Positions 18,613 to 26,427 of a stretch of 64,000 nt of DNA are shown here, one piece after another. Location: assembly GCF_024227435.1 (NCBI RefSeq), contig NZ_CP100445.1, forward strand, positions 2,167,369-2,231,368. Direction: 5' to 3'. Made by a program: the position numbers and the translations under genes. This DNA comes from Natrinema caseinilyticum. Lineage in GTDB: Archaea; Halobacteriota; Halobacteria; Halobacteriales; Natrialbaceae. The notes below the pieces were generated by a model. It saw only the letters and a program-made list of their open reading frames with translations. It did not search any database and was not told where the DNA came from. The stretch's first letter is position 1; each line of letters opens with the position of its first letter.

Positions 18613-18645
18613 ATGAGCAAACGGGAGATGGACTGCGCGCGATGA
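18613..18645 (+). CDS. Possible 10-codon leader peptide coupled to the SLC13 gene
   Basis: ATG at 18613 opens a 10-residue frame (MSKREMDCAR) that stops at 18643-18645, overlapping the transporter ATG at 18642 (ATGA). The probable TATA at 18581-18588 lies 25-32 nt upstream of 18613, where a haloarchaeal leaderless mRNA would start. This would make the short frame the first one read and couple translation of the transporter to it. It may be only a chance frame in a 5' leader. Confidence 0.35.
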   Translation: MSKREMDCAR

Positions 18646-20663
18646 TCGGTGCCGAGTTATCGGGCGGTGCGCCCGTGGTGTTCGGACTCGTCGCCGTCGC
18701 CCTCGTCCTGTTCGTGTCGGAGGCCATTCCGAACGACGTGACGGCGATCGGGATCATGGTCTCGCTCGCGGTGCTAGAACCGCTAACGGGCGTCGGTCAT
18801 CGGGCAGCGATCTCCGGGTTCGCCAACACGGCGACGGTAACGATCGTCGCGATGTACATGCTAAGCGCGGGCATCCAGCAGACCGGCGTCGTCCAGAGAC
18901 TGGGGCTCTCGCTCGCCGCGTTCGCGAAGGGCAACGAGGCGCGTGCGCTCGCGGCGACGGTCGCCACGGCGGGGCCGGTCGCGGGGTTCATCAACAACAC
19001 GCCCGTCGTCGCAGTCTTCGTTCCGATGATCTCCGATCTCGCCGAGAAAGCCGGCGTCTCCCCGTCGAAACTGCTCTTGCCCCTCTCGTACGCGGCGATC
19101 CTGGGCGGCACCCTGACGCTCGTCGGGACGTCGACGAACCTGCTCGCGAGCGAATTCGCCGCCGAACTGCTCGATCGCGGGCCGATCGGAATGTTCGAGT
19201 TCGCTCCCCTCGGGATCGTCGTCTTCGCCGTCGGCATCGGCTACCTCATGACCGTCGGCCGCTGGCTGACGCCCGCGCGGATCCCGGTCGAGGCGGACCT
19301 CGTCGACGAGTTCGATCTCGAGGATCACCTCACTCAGGTCCGCGTCAGGGCGGATTCGGCGCCGGTCGGAAAGACCATCGACGAACTCGAGGCCGGGACC
19401 GAAGCGAAGGTCCGCATCCTCCAACTCCGGCGAGAAGTAGACCGCGACGCGCGGGTCGGAGAGGACGACCGCGTGTTCGAGTTCGGCGAGGGCGGCGAAC
19501 GAGGTCGCGGCGCGAGTCCGGATCGGACAGGACCCGACCAGCGACTCCGCCGCGGCGAGATCGGAGAGTCGGCCCCGGACGCCGCCGGTCTCGACGAGCC
19601 GTCGCGGGATGTGAGCGAAACGTTCGTGGCGGTCGAGACGGACCGGCGAATTCTGGAGGGCGACGTCCTCACGGTCCACGGCAATCTACAGGCGGTCAAC
19701 CGCTTCGTCGAGAATCAGGGGCTGCGCCAGCTCCTCCGGGAACAGGTGACCGAGGAAACGTTCGACGAGGGCACCAGCGAAGATCTGTTGGCCAAAGCCG
19801 TCGTCCCGGAAGCCTCGCCGTACGTCGGCGAGACGGTCTCCGAGACGCACCTCCGAGAGATTTACCAGCTGACCGTGCTGGCGATCCGCCGCGACGGCGA
19901 GTTGCTCCGGACCGATCTCGACGAGATCAGGCTCGAAGCCGGCGACCTCCTGCTGGTCCAGACGTTCCCCGAGACGCTCGAGTACTTCACCGGAACCGGG
20001 GATTTCGTCGTCGTCGACGACGGCGCCGTCGACCGACTGCTCGAGAGCGGGGTCGACGAGGTCGCACCGCTATCGCCGAAGACGCCGGTGGCGATCGCTA
20101 TCATGGCCGGGGTGGTCGGGACCGCCGCGCTCGGGCTCGTTTCCATCGCGATCTCGGCCCTGGCAGGCGTCTTTCTCATGGTCGTGACCGGCTGTCTGTC
20201 GACGACCGACGCCTACGACGCCGTCTCGTGGAACATCGTGTTCCTGCTCGCCGGCGTGATCCCGCTGGGTCTCGCACTGGAAGCGACCGGGGGATCGCTG
20301 CTCATCGCCGACGGGCTGGTCGAATCGGCCGAATTCCTCCCCCTCGTCGGGGTCCTGTTCGCGTTCGCGATCGTGACGGGCCTGCTCGCGAACGTCATCA
20401 CGCCCGTCGCAACGGTCGTTCTGATGATCCCCGTCGCCGTCGACGCCGCGGGATCCCTGGGTGCCGACCCGTTTTCCTTTCTCCTGTCGGTGCTGTTCGC
20501 GTCGGCGACGTCGTTCATGACGCCTGTGGGGTACCAGACGAACCTGATGGTTTACGGGCCGGGCGGGTACAAATTCTCCGACTTCGTGAGAGTCGGCGCC
20601 CCCCTACAGGTGCTGCTCGCAGGCGTCACGACGGTCGGAATCGTCCTCATATGGGGAGTATAA
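18642..20663 (+). CDS. SLC13 (DASS)-family permease with RCK_C domains
   Basis: A 673-residue transporter. The two membrane halves (about residues 1-215 and 475-673) carry the SLC13-type motifs GFINNTPVVAVFVPMI with LVGTSTNLLAS, and a matching SFMTPVGYQTNLMVYGPG in the second half. Between them lie two RCK_C (TrkA-C) regulatory domains, about 220-365 and 380-460. The first is broken by an Arg/Asp/Gly-rich insertion near residues 265-325. Members move dicarboxylates, sulfate or phosphate; the substrate is not clear here. RCK_C domains usually bind a nucleotide-type ligand. Confidence 0.88.
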   Translation: MIGAELSGGAPVVFGLVAVALVLFVSEAIPNDVTAIGIMVSLAVLEPLTGVGHRAAISGFANTATVTIVAMYMLSAGIQQTGVVQRLGLSLAAFAKGNEARALAATVATAGPVAGFINNTPVVAVFVPMISDLAEKAGVSPSKLLLPLSYAAILGGTLTLVGTSTNLLASEFAAELLDRGPIGMFEFAPLGIVVFAVGIGYLMTVGRWLTPARIPVEADLVDEFDLEDHLTQVRVRADSAPVGKTIDELEAGTEAKVRILQLRREVDRDARVGEDDRVFEFGEGGERGRGASPDRTGPDQRLRRGEIGESAPDAAGLDEPSRDVSETFVAVETDRRILEGDVLTVHGNLQAVNRFVENQGLRQLLREQVTEETFDEGTSEDLLAKAVVPEASPYVGETVSETHLREIYQLTVLAIRRDGELLRTDLDEIRLEAGDLLLVQTFPETLEYFTGTGDFVVVDDGAVDRLLESGVDEVAPLSPKTPVAIAIMAGVVGTAALGLVSIAISALAGVFLMVVTGCLSTTDAYDAVSWNIVFLLAGVIPLGLALEATGGSLLIADGLVESAEFLPLVGVLFAFAIVTGLLANVITPVATVVLMIPVAVDAAGSLGADPFSFLLSVLFASATSFMTPVGYQTNLMVYGPGGYKFSDFVRVGAPLQVLLAGVTTVGIVLIWGV

Positions 20664-20715
20664 CGCGGACCAGCAGTCTCGAGCCCGTCGTCCGCGCAAG
20701 CGTTCGATCGGTCGG

Positions 20716-21846
20716 TCACTCGAGTCGTTCTAACACCGCGTCCTTCTCGTAGGACAGCGTGAGCGACCGCGAGCGGCCCCGGCCGTCGACGTCGGCGTAA
20801 TCGGCGTCGATGAGCCCGAGCTGGTCGAGTTTGTTGACGATCTCGGAGTAGCGCGTGTAGCCGAGGTCGGTCCGGTCGTGGAAGGCTTCGTAGACCGCAC
20901 CGGCCTGATCCCCGTCGTGGTCGGCGATCACCTCGAGGAGCATCCGCTCCGTGTCGGTCAGCCCCGACAGCGATCGCGAGAGGTTGATGTACTTCGATTT
21001 CTCGTAGGCCTCTTCGACGTCCTGGCGCTCGACGGTGCGGCTGGCCCGCATCTCCGCGTTCAGTCCGGCCCGGCGCAACAGATCGATACCGACCCGAAGG
21101 TCGCCGCTGTCGGCCGTGAGTTCCGCGACGAACTCGAGCGTGTCCCGACCGATGACGCCGTCGTGGAAGCCGCGTGAGACCCGCTCGGAGAGAATGTCGA
21201 CGATCTCCGGCTGGTCGTACACCGGAAAGTAGACGTCTTCGGGACGAAAGACGCTCTGGACGCGGGAGTCGAGTTCGTCGATCACGTCCAGTGACGGATC
21301 GGAGGAGACGACGATGACGCCGATCTTCGCGCCGGGATACTCCTCGTGGGCGCGCAACAGCGAATAGAGCGTGTCACTGGCTTCGTTCTCGTAGAAGAGA
21401 TAGTTGACGTCGTCGAGTGCCACGACGAGAACGCGATCCTCCTCGACGAGTTTCTCGGCGATCTGGCCGAACAGCTTCTTGAACGAAATACCGGACGAGG
21501 GCGGTTCGTAATCGAACGTCCCCTCGAACAGCCGCGAGAACACCGAGTAACGGGTCGCGTTGACCTGACAGTTGACCCGGATCGTCCGAACCTCGCTCGT
21601 CTGGGCGCCCACCTCGTCGAACAACTTCTGTATCGCCGTCGTTTTCCCGGTTCCCGGCGGCCCACGGACCATGACGTTCAGCGGCCGCGACCCACGAACC
21701 GCCGGGCGCAACGCGTACGTCAGGCTCTGGGTCTGGCCCTCGCGGTGCTTGAACGTCTCGGGGACGTAGTCGATTTCGAAGACGTGCTCGTTCTTGAACA
21801 CGGATTCGTCCCACGACAACATTCCCCCGTCGGGGTCGTCTGCCAT
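20716..21846 (-). CDS. Orc1/Cdc6-family replication initiator
   Basis: A 376-residue AAA+ initiator with Walker A (GPPGTGKTTAIQ), Walker B (VVALDDVNYLFYENEA), sensor 1 (VSSDPSLDVIDELDSRV) and a C-terminal winged-helix domain (YEAFHDRTDLGYTRYSEIV). Haloarchaea encode many paralogues, only some of which act at an origin. The ATG at 21846 removes a non-conserved 70-residue extension. No ORB-like repeats were seen upstream (21847-21905 is only 59 nt), so this copy may not sit at an origin. Confidence 0.9.
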   Translation of the reverse strand: MADDPDGGMLSWDESVFKNEHVFEIDYVPETFKHREGQTQSLTYALRPAVRGSRPLNVMVRGPPGTGKTTAIQKLFDEVGAQTSEVRTIRVNCQVNATRYSVFSRLFEGTFDYEPPSSGISFKKLFGQIAEKLVEEDRVLVVALDDVNYLFYENEASDTLYSLLRAHEEYPGAKIGVIVVSSDPSLDVIDELDSRVQSVFRPEDVYFPVYDQPEIVDILSERVSRGFHDGVIGRDTLEFVAELTADSGDLRVGIDLLRRAGLNAEMRASRTVERQDVEEAYEKSKYINLSRSLSGLTDTERMLLEVIADHDGDQAGAVYEAFHDRTDLGYTRYSEIVNKLDQLGLIDADYADVDGRGRSRSLTLSYEKDAVLERLE

Positions 21847-21905
21847 CACTTTCACCACGCTTTCGAACTCACTTAGTTGTTTGCCGAATTCCAGGCGCGT
21901 CCAGG

Positions 21906-22073
21906 TCAGGCGGCCTCGATCCGCTCGAGCCACCGGTCGAGGTCGGCCGGAGCGATTCGGGCGTGGTGTGCGACGCGAGTGTGCGCTCGTGCGAGCCTCG
22001 CCGCCTCCCGGTCGGCATCGCAGCGGAGTCGGAAGGAACAACCGTCCCGTGGACACTCGAAATGGTATGGCAT
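21906..22073 (-). CDS. Small Cys/His protein, probable zinc finger
   Basis: A 55-residue protein beginning MPYHFECPRDGCSFRLRC. It has ECPRDGC at residues 6-12 and a third Cys at 18, and then His residues in ARAHTRVAHHARI, a C2H2-like arrangement. Similar short proteins in haloarchaea are annotated as DUF1059-like. It lies 59 nt upstream of the Orc1/Cdc6 gene on the same strand, so co-transcription is possible. Confidence 0.65.
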   Translation of the reverse strand: MPYHFECPRDGCSFRLRCDADREAARLARAHTRVAHHARIAPADLDRWLERIEAA

Positions 22074-22268
22074 ATCATGGCATTGGAGCGGAGCGCGCAA
22101 AAGGTTCGCACTTGCATGCCCCGCCATTCGACGGCCGGGACGGCGATCGGTTCGCGTGTCGAGGCCCGGGTCCGGTAGAACGGTTCGGTGTCCGCCGTCG
22201 CACCGGACGGCTGGCGTCGCCACCAAGGGCGTCCCGATTCGAGACGCGACCGCCGCCGACGGCAGCGG

Positions 22269-22961
22269 TTACGGCGTCCGATCGGTTCGATGGCCGATCT
22301 GTCGTCCGGTGAGTCGCTGGGCCAGGCCACGAATCCGGTCGAGCATCGGTCCGAGGATCGGGTTCGCGGTCACGCCGACGTACGCCGGCACGGGATGGTA
22401 CCGGCCGGTTTCGAGAGACTGTAACGCGGCCGCCGTCGCCCGGTGGTTCCCGTCGGCGACGTACCACGGGGTCGCGCCGCGTCTGGTCCGTACCACCAGC
22501 GGGTCGAACCGCGTTCCGGCGGCGAGATTGTCGCGGTACGCACGGATCGCTGCGGCGTCGATTCCGGCCGACTCGAGCGGACCGAACCCCTCATCCTGAA
22601 CCCGCTCGGCCACGCCGAACAGCGTGCCGTCCGTGGAGACGGCACGCCACAGGAGGTCGTCCGGGCCGTCCACCGGGCGGAGATCGCCGAACCGCTTCCA
22701 GTCGAGGTCGAGCCGATACCACCGAATCGGTCGCTCTCGCCAGACGAACGCCGCCGCTCCGGGCTTCGCAGCGAGGAGCGCGTCGAGTACTGCCGTCTTC
22801 GGCGGGTCGGACTCGGAATCGACGATCCGCGTTCCGCCGTCGGCCTCGCGCTCGAGCCACTCCCGGAGCACGCGCTCCTCGCGGACTCGTTCGGGCGCCC
22901 GTTTCACCGACGGCTGGCGCAGCGGGCGAGACGGGTCCGCTCGGGGTGAACGTCGGGACAC
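22269..22961 (-). CDS. ParB/Srx-fold-like protein
   Basis: A 230-residue protein. Near residue 165 it contains TPWYVADGNHRATAAALQ, matching the ParB/sulfiredoxin-superfamily box (DGNHR/EGNHR) that binds nucleotide in ParB-like enzymes. The N-terminal part (AVLDALLAAKPGAAAFVWRE) resembles DUF1015-type proteins. Start is a GTG at 22961 with an AT-rich stretch (ATATATGCC on the minus strand) about 40 nt upstream. It is divergent from the cyclohydrolase-like gene. No enzymatic role can be assigned. Confidence 0.65.
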   Translation of the reverse strand: MSRRSPRADPSRPLRQPSVKRAPERVREERVLREWLEREADGGTRIVDSESDPPKTAVLDALLAAKPGAAAFVWRERPIRWYRLDLDWKRFGDLRPVDGPDDLLWRAVSTDGTLFGVAERVQDEGFGPLESAGIDAAAIRAYRDNLAAGTRFDPLVVRTRRGATPWYVADGNHRATAAALQSLETGRYHPVPAYVGVTANPILGPMLDRIRGLAQRLTGRQIGHRTDRTP

Positions 22962-23118
22962 GATCGACTACTCCGAGCGAGCCATATGGTATCGAACGGC
23001 ATATATCCGCGGGACGAAGCCGCCACCCGCCACAGGTGGTCCTGTAACGAACCCTTTCCCGTCGATACGCACCCGCTATCGCCGGTGGATTTTACTGGTG
23101 GCGGTGGTACGGGGACGA

Positions 23119-23736
23119 GTGACTGGAACCGAAACGGGGGTCACGTCGATCCAGATCGACGACGACGGACCGTGGACGGTGGCCCCGTCACCCAGACGGG
23201 AAGTCGACCTGCAGACGCGCCAGACCCGCCTGCACGCGGATCTGTCCCGGCTCGTCGATCAGTACGACGGCGACGTGTTCGCCACGCGATTCGACAACGT
23301 GATCGCTGTCACGAACGGCCTCGACCTGGCGGGACACCGACGAATCCAGGACGCCGTCCGGATCGCCCACTTCGACGTCAACGACGCGACCGATCGGTAC
23401 ACCGACGGGCTCGACGCGTTCGAGGTGTTTCGACGGATCGATCGAGGAAACACGGCTCTTCTCGAGTACATGTTCGACGCCCACGACTCGCTGTCGTTCT
23501 TCATCGGCGGCGACAACGCCATCTCGGTGACGTCCGGACTCGACGAGACGGCGTTCGACGAGGCGATCGGTCACGTTACTGAAGCCACCGGAACCGACCT
23601 GAAAGTCGGTGTCCGTCGCGACCGGACGGCCGGGAGGGCCGGCATGGCGGCGAAGGAGGTCCCCGAACGCTGCCGGGAGGACGGAACGCGCGTCGAGATC
23701 GCTCCCGACGAGACCGCGAGGGGGCGTGACTCGTGA
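23119..23736 (+). CDS. GTP cyclohydrolase IIa (ArfA-like), lacking the central block
   Basis: A 205-residue protein of the archaeal GTP cyclohydrolase IIa/III family, which normally opens GTP to the formylamino-pyrimidine used for riboflavin and F420. The first half has DGPWTVAPSPRREVDLQ and ATRFDNVIAVTNGLD; the second has AHFDVNDATDRYTDGLD and FFIGGDNAISVT. In full-length members a block of roughly 55-60 residues starting NRYPV lies between RRIQ..-R and the AHFD segment; here residues 81 and 82 join these directly. The usual LDNYGPWT is IDDDGPWT. The GTG at 23119 lies about 25 nt after a TATA-like GATTTTACT. Its stop overlaps the next start by 4 nt. Confidence 0.75.
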   Translation: MTGTETGVTSIQIDDDGPWTVAPSPRREVDLQTRQTRLHADLSRLVDQYDGDVFATRFDNVIAVTNGLDLAGHRRIQDAVRIAHFDVNDATDRYTDGLDAFEVFRRIDRGNTALLEYMFDAHDSLSFFIGGDNAISVTSGLDETAFDEAIGHVTEATGTDLKVGVRRDRTAGRAGMAAKEVPERCREDGTRVEIAPDETARGRDS

Positions 23737-24797
23737 CGGCGCAATCGGTGTACTTCACGGGACCCCACCAGGTCGAGGTCCGGGAGACGGCGGTGGCCGA
23801 TCCCGGCCCGAACGAACTCGCGGTGGCGGCGACCGTGTCCGCCATCAGTTCCGGGACGGAGCTGTTACTCTATCGGGGCGACGTGAACCCCGAAATCGCC
23901 GCGGACGAGACGCTGGAATCCCTCGACGGGACCTTCTCCTACCCGTTCCCGTACGGCTACGCGGTCGTCGGAACGGTGACCGCCGTCGGCGCGGACGTCG
24001 ATCCGGCGTGGCGCGACGAGACGGTACTCGCGTTCCACCCCCACGCCAGCGAATTCGTCGTCGGCGTCGACGAAGTCTGCGTCGTCCCGGACGACGTCTC
24101 CCCCGCGGCGGCAGCGTTTCTCCCGAACGTCGAAACGGCGGTCAATCTGGTGCTGGACGGGAACCCCAGACTCGGCGAACGGGCGGTCGTGTTCGGCCAG
24201 GGTGTCGTCGGGCTGTTGACGACGGCGCTGTTGGCCGAGACGCCCCTTTCGTCGCTCGTGACCGTGGATCGCTACGAGACGCGACGACGGCTCTCGGAAG
24301 CGTTCGGGGCCGACCGGAGCCTCGATCCCGACGACGCTGACCCGGTCGCGGAGATCGGCGAGTCGACGACGCTCCCCGACCGACCGGAGTCGCCATCCGG
24401 ACGGACCGACGGGGAACGATCCCCGCGTCGAGCGGATCTCACGTACGAGCTCTCCGGCAACCCGGCGGGGCTCGACGCCGCCATCGACGCGACCGGATTC
24501 GGGGGGCGTGTCGTCGTCGGATCGTGGTACGGGTCGAAGACGGCCGAGCTGTCGCTCGACGGACGGTTTCACCGGAGCCGAATCCGGCTGATCAGCAGCC
24601 AGGTGAGCACGATCGCACCGACGTTGCGCGGGCGCTGGACCGTGGCGCGCCGGCTAGCGACCGCGTGGCAACGCCTCGAGGACATCGAGACGGACCGTCT
24701 GGTGACCCACCGCGTCCCGGTCGCGAACGCACCGAAGGCGTACTCCCTGCTGGACGAGCGACCGGACGACGCGGTTCAGGTACTCTTGACGTACTGA
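23733..24797 (+). CDS. Medium-chain dehydrogenase, BchC-like, without catalytic zinc ligands
   Basis: A 354-residue MDR-superfamily oxidoreductase. The NAD(P)-binding motif is GQGVVG near residue 154. The usual catalytic zinc residues (Cys in CGxD and His in GHE) are replaced by SSGTELL and PYGYAVVGTV, as in BchC-type dehydrogenases. A 25-residue Pro/Arg/Asp-rich insertion lies about residues 205-235. GTG start overlaps the cyclohydrolase stop (GTGA), so translation is coupled. In this setting reduction or oxidation of a pterin side chain is an inference from position only. Confidence 0.8.
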   Translation: MTAQSVYFTGPHQVEVRETAVADPGPNELAVAATVSAISSGTELLLYRGDVNPEIAADETLESLDGTFSYPFPYGYAVVGTVTAVGADVDPAWRDETVLAFHPHASEFVVGVDEVCVVPDDVSPAAAAFLPNVETAVNLVLDGNPRLGERAVVFGQGVVGLLTTALLAETPLSSLVTVDRYETRRRLSEAFGADRSLDPDDADPVAEIGESTTLPDRPESPSGRTDGERSPRRADLTYELSGNPAGLDAAIDATGFGGRVVVGSWYGSKTAELSLDGRFHRSRIRLISSQVSTIAPTLRGRWTVARRLATAWQRLEDIETDRLVTHRVPVANAPKAYSLLDERPDDAVQVLLTY

Positions 24798-24905
24798 TCG
24801 GACCCGAGGCTCCTGTCGTACCGCCTCCCCTCGAGACGGTGGGGCAGGCGCACCCGCGTCGGTTCGCACCCCAGGCTTTTGGTGGCATACGTGGTCCGAC
24901 AGGGT

Positions 24906-25283
24906 ATGTACGCGGTCACAGTCACCCGGGACTTCGTCGCTCAGCACTGGCTTACGGTCCCCGACCCCGGACCCGAAGGAGACCTCCACTCCCACCACCT
25001 GACGGTGGAGGTGCAGGTCGAGGGCGGGCAACTCGGGGAGTACGGCTACCTCGTCGACATCGACGACCTCAAAACGGTCGTCGACGGCCTGGTGGATCGA
25101 TATCGCGACGCGACCCTCAACGACCTCCCCGAGTTCGAGGGGCGCAATCCGAGCGTGGAGCACTTCTCTCGGTTGTTCGCCGAGCGAGTCGCGGACGGAA
25201 TCGAGACGGACCGTCTCGACGCCGTCGAGGTGACCACGTGGGAAGCGGACGCGGCGGCCGCCTCCTACGCCACGACCGTCTGA
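24906..25283 (+). CDS. 6-pyruvoyltetrahydropterin synthase/QueD-family protein, Glu variant
   Basis: A 125-residue COG0720-type protein. The zinc ligands are His14 (AQHW) and His28/His30 (LHSHH). The substrate-anchoring pattern is present: GYLVDIDDLKTVV, ATLNDLPEFEGRNPSVEHF and VTTWEAD. The position of the catalytic Cys of QueD (C-x3-H-x-H) is Glu24, so this looks like a Glu-type relative of PTPS-III, which yields 6-hydroxymethyl-dihydropterin from dihydroneopterin triphosphate. It follows the dehydrogenase by 108 nt and precedes the glycosyltransferase by 4 nt. The ATG at 24906 gives family length. Confidence 0.82.
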   Translation: MYAVTVTRDFVAQHWLTVPDPGPEGDLHSHHLTVEVQVEGGQLGEYGYLVDIDDLKTVVDGLVDRYRDATLNDLPEFEGRNPSVEHFSRLFAERVADGIETDRLDAVEVTTWEADAAAASYATTV

Positions 25284-25287
25284 TCCG

Positions 25288-26397
25288 ATGCGGCTGGGGG
25301 TGCTCGTCTACGACGGCCTCGAGCGCACGTCCGGCGGCTACCGCTACGACCGACGGATCGTCGCGGGACTTCGCGATCGGGGTCACGAGGTGACGGTCGT
25401 CTCGATTCCGCGGGACGGATACGTACCCAATCTGCTCGATAACGTCTCCCGGAACGTCGCCGCGAACCTGGCCACCCTCGACGTCGACGTGCTGTTGCAA
25501 GACGAACTCTGTCACCCGTCGCTCGTCCGACACAACCGCCGACGCGACGACGACACGCCGGTTGTCTCCGTCGTTCACCACCTCCGGTGTCTGGAACCGC
25601 GGTCGACCTGGATCAACGCGCTCGTTCGAGCGGTCGAACGGCGCTACCTCGAGACCGTCGACGGCTTCGTGTACAACAGCGGGCCCACCCGAGAGACCGT
25701 CGAGGCGCTCGTCGGTCCGACGCCGGGCGTCGTCGCGCCACCCGGCGGCGATCACGTCGACCCGGGAATCACGCGGGCGCAGATTCGCAGGCGCGCTCGC
25801 GAGCCAGGGCCGCTTCGGATCGTCTTCGTGGGAACGCTCATCGAACGGAAGGGGCTCCACACCCTGCTCCGGGGGCTCTCCGACCGCCCGGCCGACGAGT
25901 GGACGCTGACAGCGGTCGGCGACCCGACGGTGGATCGGGCGTACGTCCGTCGCATCGGTCGGTTGATCGACGCGCTGGGTATCGACGCGTCGGTGACGGT
26001 CGCGGGCCGACTGTCCGACGCCGAGCTGACCGCGACCCTCCGGAACGGTCACATCCTCGCCGTCCCGTCCGGCTACGAAGGGTTCGGCATGGTCTACCTC
26101 GAGGGAATGGGGTTCGGAATGCCGGCGCTCGCCTCCGCCGCCGGCGGTGCGAGCGACGTCGTCGCCGACGGGGAAACCGGGGTATTGGTCCCGCCGGGCG
26201 AGCCGGGAGCCGTGGCCGAGACCGTGGGCGCGCTCGCGGCCGATCGCGAGCGCCTCGCCGAGATGGGAGTCGCCGCACGAGACGCCTACGACGCCCATCC
26301 CACCTGGAAAGACGCCGTGGACCGCATCGAGACGTTCGCGACCGAAATCAGCGAGGCCGCGAAATCGCCGGGCCGTCCCCGTGACACCCGAACTTAA
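25288..26397 (+). CDS. GT4-family glycosyltransferase
   Basis: A 369-residue GT-B fold glycosyltransferase. The N-terminal acceptor domain starts RLGVLVYDGLERTSGGYRYD. The C-terminal donor domain has RIVFVGTLIERKGLHTLL and the E-x7-E motif in EGFGMVYLEGMGFG, then GGASDVVADGETGVLV. No signal or membrane helix is seen, so it acts in the cytoplasm. Gap to the synthase gene is 4 nt, implying co-translation. Sugar donor and acceptor are unknown; position suggests a pterin-derived acceptor. Confidence 0.9.
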   Translation: MRLGVLVYDGLERTSGGYRYDRRIVAGLRDRGHEVTVVSIPRDGYVPNLLDNVSRNVAANLATLDVDVLLQDELCHPSLVRHNRRRDDDTPVVSVVHHLRCLEPRSTWINALVRAVERRYLETVDGFVYNSGPTRETVEALVGPTPGVVAPPGGDHVDPGITRAQIRRRAREPGPLRIVFVGTLIERKGLHTLLRGLSDRPADEWTLTAVGDPTVDRAYVRRIGRLIDALGIDASVTVAGRLSDAELTATLRNGHILAVPSGYEGFGMVYLEGMGFGMPALASAAGGASDVVADGETGVLVPPGEPGAVAETVGALAADRERLAEMGVAARDAYDAHPTWKDAVDRIETFATEISEAAKSPGRPRDTRT

Positions 26398-26427
26398 CTC
26401 GCCGCGAGTGGAGAGGACGACAGAGGC

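Noticed and set aside
20716-22073. A replication origin beside the Orc1/Cdc6 gene
   Set aside because: No repeated ORB-like G-rich boxes or AT-rich unwinding region were found on either side of the gene by eye.
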